A DNA stretch of 64,000 nucleotides from Xyrauchen texanus. Taxonomy: Eukaryota; Chordata; Actinopteri; Cypriniformes; Catostomidae. A program made the translations under genes and the position numbers. The stretch lies in the NCBI RefSeq assembly GCF_025860055.1, contig NC_068320.1, positions 14,529,900-14,593,899 on the forward strand, written 5' to 3'. The notes below the pieces were generated by a model that was not told the origin of the DNA, ran no database searches, and saw only the letters and a program-made list of their open reading frames with translations. Below are positions 56,871 to 64,000 of this stretch, in pieces (position 1 is the first letter of the stretch; each line of letters opens with the position of its first letter).

Positions 56871-57375
56871 TGATGCTCAGTCTGCACAGAGGGCTGATCT
56901 GAGTCCTCCTTGTCGGTTCAGATAAGCTACCACTGATGTATTGTCCTAACGCACTAGGACATGGTAACCCTTGATGTCTGGAAGGAAGCTCCTCAGAGCC
57001 CTGAACACAGCCAACATCTCTAGACAGTTTATGTGCCAAGAATGATGATGGTCCTGCCACAGACCCCTGGCAAAGCGGCCGTCCATGATCAGGCCTCAGC
57101 CAGTGAGGGAGGCGCCTGTCGAAACGGTTTTCCCGCGACATGACGCTCCCAACACTGGCCCTTGGGACAGGAACCAAGGTTTCTTCCATATTAGCAGAGA
57201 ACGAAGGCACCTGCGCTGCTACTCTGATTATACGAAATGGATTCCCGCTGGGGAAAACCCCTTGGCTTTCAGCCACCACTGGAGGGGCCTCATGTGTAGA
57301 AGGCCCAACGGTACAATGTTGGATGCCGCTGCCATGAGGCCCAGCAGTCTTTGAAATTGCTTTACAGTGATGGCC
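56870..57375 (-). pseudogene. DIRS RNase H domain, catalytic Asp lost
   Basis: In the continuous minus-strand frame the first motif reads TVSTGASLTG followed by a TGA stop (57096-57098), where TDAS-TGWG is expected. The first catalytic Asp is therefore Gly and a Trp codon has become a stop. The Glu motif survives (CLEMLAVFRALRSFLPDIKG). The next Asp motif survives too, behind a second Trp-to-stop change (LVR, TAG at 56946-56948, DNTSVVAYLNRQGG). The 206-codon frame at 56866-57486 is a different frame over the same region and is not the real protein. Confidence 0.8.
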
Positions 57376-57379
57376 TGGC

Positions 57380-58487
57380 CTAGCTTTTAACCCGACACCA
57401 TCGCCATAAGGGACTCGACACGCGCAGGAGACATGCGTGCCTGCATCGTAACAGAGTTCCACACAACGCCCAGAAACGTTGTGCACTGGGATGGTTGTAA
57501 CACACTCTTTTTGTGTTGAGTCTCAACCCCAAACTTCGAATGTGGCCAAGAACCACATCTCGATGTCGAATCGCCATTTCTCGAGACTGGGCCAGAATGA
57601 GCCAGTCGTCGATATAATTCAGTATACGGATGCCCTGAAGTCTCAGTGGAGCAAGAGCTGCATCCATACATTTGGTGAATGTGCGGGAGATAGTGCTAGG
57701 CCGAACGGAAGAACCCGATATTGGTAAGCTTCACTCGAAAGCTTAACCTCAGGAACCTCCTGTGACATGGAAGGATGGATACATGAAAATAGGCATCTTT
57801 TAGATCTATCGTGACAAACCAGTCCTCGGATCTGATCTGACTCACGATGACAGGAATAGTAAGCATTTTGAACCTGAACCTCCTCAGAGACCGGTTCAAA
57901 ACTCTGAGATCTAAAATCGGCCTCAACCCCCATCCTTTTTGGAACTATAAAGTACCGGCTGTAAAGACCGGACTCCTGTCTGAATGATGAACACGCTCTA
58001 TGGCCTCCTTCAGCAGCAGAGATTGCACTTCTTGTTCCATCACCTGAGCCTGCTCCGAACCACTGTAGTCTGCACCACCCCAGAGAATTTGGGGGCGGTG
58101 CCCTAACTGCAGTCTGTACCCTGAATTTATTATATGCAGGACCCATGCAGATATGTTGGGAAGATGATTCCATGCCTCTACAAAATCTACTAAGGGAACC
58201 AGCCTCTCGAGGCTGGTCTCGGTAAGCTGAGCACTGTTCTCGACTTCCTGAAGCGGATACCGCAGGATTTGGTCGATACAGTGCTTGTGACCACAATTGA
58301 TGTGTGTTTTTATTTTTGACGCTGAACGGCACGGTGTGCTTTGCTGGAGATTGGTGTGGCCCAGCGCCAGAGACGGCGGAAACCAACACCCATTTCCTGA
58401 GGACTCCGCCATGCAGAACAACCTCGGTTGCTCTGCAGCTGGGGCAGCCCTCCGAGGTTCTAACACCCCGTTAGGACCTCTTCCCAA
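57380..58487 (-). pseudogene. DIRS reverse transcriptase
   Basis: The first part, in the frame from 58487, includes LVDFVEAWNHLPNISAWVLH and MEQEVQSLLLKEAIERV, the N-terminal region that precedes the DIRS RT. The fingers and palm follow: SRYFIVPKR, PILDLRVLNRSLRRFRFKML (57926 frame) and FVTIDLKDAYFHVSILPCHR (first catalytic Asp). After a frame change come RVLPFGLALSPA and, after another, LNYIDDWLILAQSREMAIRH (Asp pair at 57606-57611). The catalytic triad is thus kept, but at least three frameshifts interrupt it. The enzyme would copy the element RNA into DNA. Confidence 0.88.
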
Positions 58488-58499
58488 GCCCTCCTAGCC

Positions 58500-59930
58500 T
58501 TAAGGACGTCCCTCAGGTCGGCCCCTGGCTGGAGGGCTTGCTGGGAGCCGCTTCCTCTGTTGCCAAGCTCCTGGAGGAGGGGCTCTAGAGGAACGCCTCC
58601 TTTGCTCAGCTGCGCGAGGAGCTGACTGAAGGCTGGGGCTGATGTGTTTGCCCCACCCTACTTGACTTAGACTTGGATTTACGGGGAGAAACTGCTTGAA
58701 CGCCGCAGATTGTTTCCTCGCTTCTTGAAACCTGTCGACGACCGATGTAACGGCGTCGCCGAACAGGCCAGAGGGCGTAGAGCGGGCATCAAGCAAAAAA
58801 GCTCTGTCTTTTTCTTTTATTCCCGATAAATTTAGCCACAGATGCCTCTCCGTGGTCACCATAGCTGCCATAGAGCGGCCAATAGCGCGGGCCGCCTCTT
58901 TAGTTGCCCGAGAGACAGATCTGCGGCTCTGCGCAACTCCGCGATATCTTCGGAGTTGGCCCCTCCCCTCGCCTAAGTCTTTCAGGAGATCGGCCTGGTA
59001 CGCCTGCAAAATCGCCATTGAGTGCAGGCACTAACCAGCCCGACCTGCCGCCATGTAAGCCCTGCTTATTAATGCAGATGTATCTCTGCAGGGCTTACTA
59101 GGCAGCGCCGGGTTTTAAGGAAGATGCCGACTCAGGAGAGAGGTAACCGCCAAAGCCTCCTCCACACCAGGCATCTTCCCATAGCCCATATCCCGTGCCC
59201 CTAAAACGTCGCTGTAATCGACCACACTGGGGGTGGAGACACGGGATCTAATGTGGTTTATCCCACGATCTCGAGATCTCTTTGTGGAGATCGGGAAAAC
59301 GGCAAACCCCGGCGCTGGGGTTGTGACGCTGCTGCAGGAAACGCCGCCTAATTTGCTTCCGACGTGCGCTCCCTGCTCATTTTGTGGCCAGCTAATGTTA
59401 AGTCTGGCCACAGCACGCCACAACCTGAATCAGCTCCTCAAAAGCCTGGCCGAAAACCGGCGCGCTTGGCTGCTCACGGTCGTCCGCGATCAATGCTGAG
59501 CATTTCCACTTCCTCGAAGCAGAGAGCTCGAGCATTGGGACCTGATCGTGGGCAGAAGAAGCCGCGACGCGGGCTTCTGCACCACTCACAGTAGGCTCGG
59601 ATCCTCAAATGAAGAATGAGAAAGTGCCGCAGCAGTCTCATTCTCATCTGCAAGATCCCGCTGCGAACCCCACGATCTCAATCGCGCGCTGCCTCAACAG
59701 ACGCGGACCAGAACCGTGGGGAACGCGAGCCTGACCGTGCTCATCAAAGCACGCCAACCGGGAGCGCAGCACTCTCATGGGTAGTGCTTCACAACTTACA
59801 CAGGCAGATCCCTCGAGAGCTGCCTGTGCGTGCTGCGCTCCCAAACAGTTCACACACAATCGTGCGTGTCCCTACCCGTAATAAAACGAGGGCAGGGGTG
59901 CACGCACTTCTTGAACTGCTTGGTGGCCAT
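58500..59930 (-). pseudogene. DIRS gag-like protein
   Basis: The likely start is the ATG at 59930 (MATKQFKKCVHPCPRF). A Cys/His-rich segment (CVNCLGAQHAQAALEGSACV then SCEALPMRVLRSRLACFDE) follows, reached only after a 2-base insertion at about 59855. Further on are NISWPQNEQ, DVLGARDMGYGKMPGVEEAL, AILQAYQADLLKDLGEGRGQ and MVTTERHLWLNLSGIKEKDR. The gag core motif HLWLNL is shared with the deleted DIRS copy near 20480. At least three frame changes occur. Its assumed role is packaging element RNA. Confidence 0.8.
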
Positions 59931-59984
59931 AATTCTTTTAAATAGGACAAACAACACCAAATAAGACAAACAATATACATAGAG

Positions 59985-60185
59985 CGCTTGCTGAAGAGCG
60001 AAAGCTAATGTGTATGTGTGCCGGCGTCACTTTTATGCATCCGGTTATGCCGTCACATGTTACGTCATGACGCAACACCAATCAAGATTGGAATAGTTTC
60101 ATTCATACTTCAGAGGCGCACGCTAAGGAGCGTTCCCCAAAGAGTCGTTTTCAACGACGCAGTGCGAGTTCCCTCGGAAGGGAAC
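59985..60185 (-). repeat. DIRS right inverted terminal repeat
   Basis: This is the reverse complement of 54943-55126 over most of its length. The outer end CGAGTTCCCTCGGAAGGGAA is unique to this side and is complementary to the second half of the internal region. The transcription start of the element should lie within or just inside this repeat. A TATA-like CATAAAAG is present when read on the minus strand (about 60032-60040). Confidence 0.9.
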
Positions 60186-60417
60186 TATGCAACTTCTTGT
60201 GGCACAAGCTAATTTTCAGGTTCTGTTTATTAGCAGGGGAGCACTTACCCATCATTCTGTTCTTTATTTACCCTGCTTATTACAATATGCAAATGTAATG
60301 GGAGTATCTTTCTGTTTTTAATCTACCTTGTTTCATTCAAGCTAGACATGTATGTAAACCAATCAGAAGGATTATATGACATGGCTACGAAAAGAGTAAA
60401 TGTAGATTGTGGTAATG
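60186..60417. other. Right flank of the DIRS element
   Basis: Non-coding, with no recognisable repeat. Confidence 0.5.
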
Positions 60418-60419
60418 CA

Positions 60420-60545
60420 TACAGTGGTCCCAAAAGTATTTAAACACTTAAGGGGGTAGGATTTAGTCATAATTTCATCACCTTCATGTTTGACTTTCTT
60501 TCGACCGTGAAATAGAAAAGGAGATGTTTTGTAGACACACATACA
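60420..60545. mobile_element. Tc1-like terminus next to a foldback MITE fragment
   Basis: TACAGTGGTCCCAAAAGTAT (60420 onward) is the same type of end as at 24613 and 52359. From about 60455, ATTTAGTCATAATTTCATCA and TGAAATAGAAAAGGAGATGT are a fragment of the TTCACCC palindromic family. Confidence 0.4.
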
Positions 60546-60546
60546 T

Positions 60547-62535
60547 TTACTTGCGAAACCCTTTGTGTATTGCAAATCTTTAGCTGTTTTCGTTAGGCTG
60601 TACTGAGGTAATACGAGTCTAAATCAACTCTACTATCTTAGTACAGCTAATAGATAAACTGTCCATAGTTAATCTCTAGTCTTTCAGTATAAAGTACATG
60701 ATATAGTTGTATCTGTCAGGACATGGTTTGCAACTGCGGTCAGCCTCATTGAGTTAATGTTATAGCCGCTCATCTCTCGTTCTACTTTCCAAACAGTCTG
60801 TGCATCTGGGAGCTGTTCTATATTTTATTATTGGGCTCCATGTTTTATTATTGTGATCCCCCCAGTGAGCCAATGGCAGGCCAACCGTCGTCCTCATGTC
60901 CGCCACTTCCTGGCCCTGGTTTATATTTGGTTTATGTTGTATATTCTTTATGATGCATGTATTTTTCCATACTGTGGCTTTGTATATACAGTACACTTAT
61001 GTGTGGATCAGGGATATGGTGTGTGTCTGTACATGCTGTTCCTTGTGTTTGTCACTACGTTATATGGGTTGTTGACATTGAGGCATGGATTTTAGGTTGG
61101 CTAAACTTAATTTTAGGAGGAAAGAAAATCTAACAACAAGATGTGTAAAGCGTAGGTGTAGCGTACACAGGGCCATTGCTAGTGGGGTGAAAGTTGGTAA
61201 CGATTCTAGGTGCCTAAAGGTCCAGGGGACCCCACAACAAATTCTAAACTGTATTTATAATAGGAAAGGGGCCCAGAGCAAGACACAGCCAGGAAACACA
61301 GATTATCTTGCTATGGACTTGAGCGTACACTTAGGTGTCATTTGCAGGTGTCACTTTTTGCCAATTTTGTCTCCATTACTATTTGAAGTAGATTTTGTCA
61401 GTTAAATGTCTATGCAAAAGATACATTTCCACTTTTTGAGCAGGATTTTCCATTTTTGTGTGTTATTATAAGTTACGATCCAGCATTGTTGCATTTCGCT
61501 GTTCCTCACATCTCCCTGTTTACATCAGCATCTCCCCCTGGCTGCAGGGCGGCCCGGGGCTTAAGCCTGTGCATAAATGCAGCCCTGAATGCAATGTAAA
61601 TAAGGTCACTGTTCAACTTGTTAATGACAAACATTTTTTTCAGTTATTGCATTATTTCTATGAAAATGTTTACAGAGGTCAAAAACTGATGATAACTTTA
61701 CAAGGCTACAAACCCATTTTCATCTTCTGATGTCCTTCAGAGATGCCATTTGTTTTTCTTGTTAGAAAGAATACCACAAAGGTGTGCAAAATAATAAAGT
61801 GTAAAGTCAGGTTGCCCTTTTCTGAGATGTTTTATTATGATGTTGTTCAAAGAAAATAGGATCTTTCAATATTTTAAATGGGTCATGCCCTGAAAATAAA
61901 TAATAAGAAAAAAAGCAAGAATTAAAAAGTAACAAGTGCCAAGTAGTCATGTCATGTGACTTTACTTGAATGCTTGACAATATAGGCATGTTGTCTATGT
62001 ATGACTCTCTGGGTATTTTAAAAGCATGTCACACCAACTACCCAGATGATGTGGTGTTTCAGAAGCAGTGAGACAGTGCCCTGTTTAATTACATTTCATT
62101 ATCTTTGCAAGTTGCACTGGCAGACCAGCTCTCTGTGATCTGAGCTCTTCACAGCAAGTGTTACATAACAGTCTAAAACATCACAGTCAGTGTCATGTTT
62201 CACATTATCTGTTGTAAGATTAAAATGCATGCCACACTATAAGCAGTTATGACAGCATCAATTCTGTCTCTTCCATGAGCTTTCATCCTCCTGTGTTTCT
62301 AGGTCACATGCATGAATTAGCTGCAAATTAGCTCTGTGCAGTTATATTGTAAGAAATTAGATGAAATACACACTTCTGGTCTTATTTTCCAATTGCCATT
62401 ACTGTTGTAATCAGAGCTATTTATTTATTTTACATTTCTGTTTATTTATTTATTAGTGTAAATAAATCACACATGCGATTACCACTTTCTCTGTCTGCTG
62501 GTTTAATAAATACATAGAATGCATACCGTAAAATA
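60547..62535. other. 2 kb non-coding stretch
   Basis: No supported gene. A 106-codon frame at 61085-61405 contains basic, simple-composition sequence and no domain I recognise. It may be part of a degraded repeat (GGGGACCCCACAACAAATTC). Confidence 0.4.
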
Positions 62536-62537
62536 CA

Positions 62538-62602
62538 GTCTGTCTGTCTGTCTGTCCTTCCGTCCTTCCGTCCGTCCATTCGTCCATCTGTCTGTCCATC
62601 CA
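62538..62602. repeat. (TCTG)n/(TCCG)n tetranucleotide repeat
   Basis: An imperfect array of TCTG, TCCT, TCCG and TCCA units. Confidence 0.9.
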
Positions 62603-62603
62603 A

Positions 62604-63132
62604 AGATACAAAGAAACATAACTATTTGAAAAAATAAAAATAGGTCGGAAGATGGCTAGTAATCATGTACTGACAGTGCACAATGTTACAAAAATAACAT
62701 AACATTTTACATAATATGCCATAATGTTCATATATGATGACACAAATAAGAAGAAAAATATATATATAAAAAAATAGGTCACCAGATAGTGCACAGTGTA
62801 AAAATAGCATAAAATGTAACATCAAACACACTAATGTTCATAACAAATATAAGAAGACACATAACAATGTTTTTTTTTTAATTGGTCAGAAAAAATGGAC
62901 AAATAATAAAATATAACATAAAACACCTGTTCATTACTGATGAAAAAAAATCTATTATCTTGTTAATTATAATGTAGATTTTTTTCTGTTAATATTTTGG
63001 CAATTCATACTTTTCTTTAAAAAAAAACTATTAAAAAAAAAATGTATATGATAAGGTCACTTACAGTTTATCAATGAACATTTTTACAACTATTTACTTG
63101 CACTGTAGCAATTTTATTGTATTGTTCTGTTA

Positions 63133-63163
<31 letters not shown>

Positions 63164-63956
63164 TTACTGTGCACAATATAGAGTACGTCCTTACTTTCTC
63201 CTTCACAAAGTCTGAGCTGGGTAAAGGAGGCATAGAACGCCTGGCATCTGGACAGATGGCACTGCCATGTTGAGAGAAGTGCCCCCAATCCGACCGTGGC
63301 TCAGAAAACTAATTATGCGCGTGTCAGAGAGAAGCTAAGCAGCAATGCTGTGGCATTTAGACATCACAGGCACGTACAATAGCTCCGCTTATCCTCTCCG
63401 CTTGAGCGCAAAGATGATTCTCCAATTAAAATGTTACTCATTAGACAACAGGAAAAATCTAATTGTTGTTAAATCTTTTCAATTTGACAAATCTGTTCCT
63501 CATCATTTATGTTTTCAGCTGTCAGACACCCCTCTCCCAATCCCCAGTCATGCTATAATGTAAGTGAAACCAAGAGGTAATAAATAGATAAAAGAGGTTT
63601 TATGAATAATTTGAAAGTGACAGGGGACACAGAGGCAGGGGCAAGGTTATAGTGATTACATGAAATTCATTTCTAATGCGTTTATGCTGTGGATTTTAAT
63701 GTGCAAATGCCAAATTTAGCCTCTCATATGGTTGTGTGGTGATTACAGAATGCAATTAGAGTGGATAAAGGCAGGTGATGGCTGAGTAATTATCCTCTAA
63801 CTAAATTAGTGTGACAGCAGCATGCAGAGAGAGAGAAAGATAGAGAGAGTGAAAGAGATAGTCACTTATACTCATCAGCCGCGTCATTCTTTTCATCCAC
63901 TTCCCACTAAAAACATGTATTACTGATTAAAAATTGCTACATTTTATATGTATATT
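62604..63956. other. AT-rich non-coding stretch
   Basis: A/T homopolymers are frequent (for example T-rich 63149-63165). No gene, array or mobile element is supported. Confidence 0.5.
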
Positions 63957-64000
63957 GTAAAGGGATCAATGGAAAGGAGGAGGCGAGAACCGGCTTTTCA
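63957..64000 (+). repeat. Start of the GC-rich interspersed repeat, cut by the window edge
   Basis: AAGGAGGAGGCGAGAACCGG followed by CTTTTCA matches the opening of the repeat at 24820 in the same orientation. The remainder lies beyond the window. Confidence 0.7.

Larger units (their letters stand above)
54916..60185 (-). mobile_element. Full-length but inactivated DIRS-type tyrosine-recombinase retrotransposon
   Basis: The element is about 5.27 kb and transcribed on the minus strand. It has inverted terminal repeats (54919-55126 and 59985-60185) and an internal complementary region at 55171-55279. The coding order is gag (59930-58500), reverse transcriptase (about 58487-57380), RNase H (about 57375-56870), methyltransferase-like (about 56870-56340) and tyrosine recombinase (about 56335-55316). 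There is no LTR in direct orientation, integrase or target duplication. AAC occurs at both boundaries (54916-54918 and 60183-60185). This is the DIRS1 plan: replication is thought to pass through a circle inserted by the tyrosine recombinase. Every domain carries frameshifts or stops, so it is now inert. GC content is well above its flanks. Confidence 0.92.

Noticed and set aside
56866..57486. 206-codon minus-strand frame as a gene
   Set aside because: It is out of frame with the recognisable RNase H motifs over most of its length.
57643..58389. 248-codon minus-strand frame, the longest in the window, as an intact protein
   Set aside because: It enters the RT frame only at its edges (SRYFIVPKR and YQYRVLPFGLALSPA). 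The catalytic middle is in another frame, so it is a chance-open hybrid across frameshifts.
61085..61405. 106-codon plus-strand frame as a host gene
   Set aside because: Starts in anonymous sequence and has no domain or splice evidence; may be part of a degraded repeat.

Overview
The window looks like a repeat-laden, gene-poor stretch of a cyprinid (carp-like) fish genome. The evidence is AT-rich non-coding background, very long TA and CA/GT microsatellites, Sleeping-Beauty-type and other Tc1 transposons, a 5S-rRNA-derived SINE3, several tRNA-derived SINEs of kinds I recall from cyprinids, DIRS-type tyrosine-recombinase retrotransposons and a Gypsy gag. There is no sign of bacterial or organellar sequence.

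Only one host gene can be supported. It is a small intronless reading frame at 3986-4447 (+) whose NTTQ-containing block resembles CCER1 (and, more distantly, HEXIM). It sits in a CpG-richer island (about 3240-4800) with an inverted CCAAT box and a TATA-like element upstream. I found no other convincing vertebrate exon.

Layout. 1-2.9 kb: TA tracts and small foldback elements. 3.2-4.8 kb: the candidate gene. 5-17.5 kb: SINEs, foldback MITEs, a 5S-derived SINE (14.4-15.0 kb) and an L1-like endonuclease fragment (15.6-16.4 kb). 18.1-19.6 kb: a Sleeping-Beauty-like Tc1 pseudo-element. 19.7-21.9 kb: a deleted DIRS copy abutting a Gypsy gag-protease fragment. 24.6-32.3 kb: GC-rich repeat, minisatellite, a deleted Tc1, foldback arms, a SINE and an isolated DIRS end. 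33.4-34.2 kb: probable solo LTR. 35.8-36.5 kb: hAT-like element. 36.9-39.4 kb: a nested stack (deleted Tc1 split by a non-LTR retrotransposon, then a Sleeping-Beauty-like element carrying a SINE). 42-53 kb: further interspersed repeats, ending in a SINE with a 17-bp target duplication. 54.4-54.7 kb: mariner-type MITE with 67-bp perfect inverted ends. 54.9-60.2 kb: an essentially full-length but inactivated DIRS element on the minus strand. 60.2-64 kb: mostly anonymous sequence, closing with the start of a repeat also seen at 24.8 kb.

The most informative object is the DIRS element. It has inverted terminal repeats and an internal complementary region that is the reverse complement of its two outer ends joined together, as expected for replication through a circular intermediate. 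The protein order is gag, RT, RNase H, methyltransferase-like, tyrosine recombinase. No function was assigned to coding frames that merely read through repeats.
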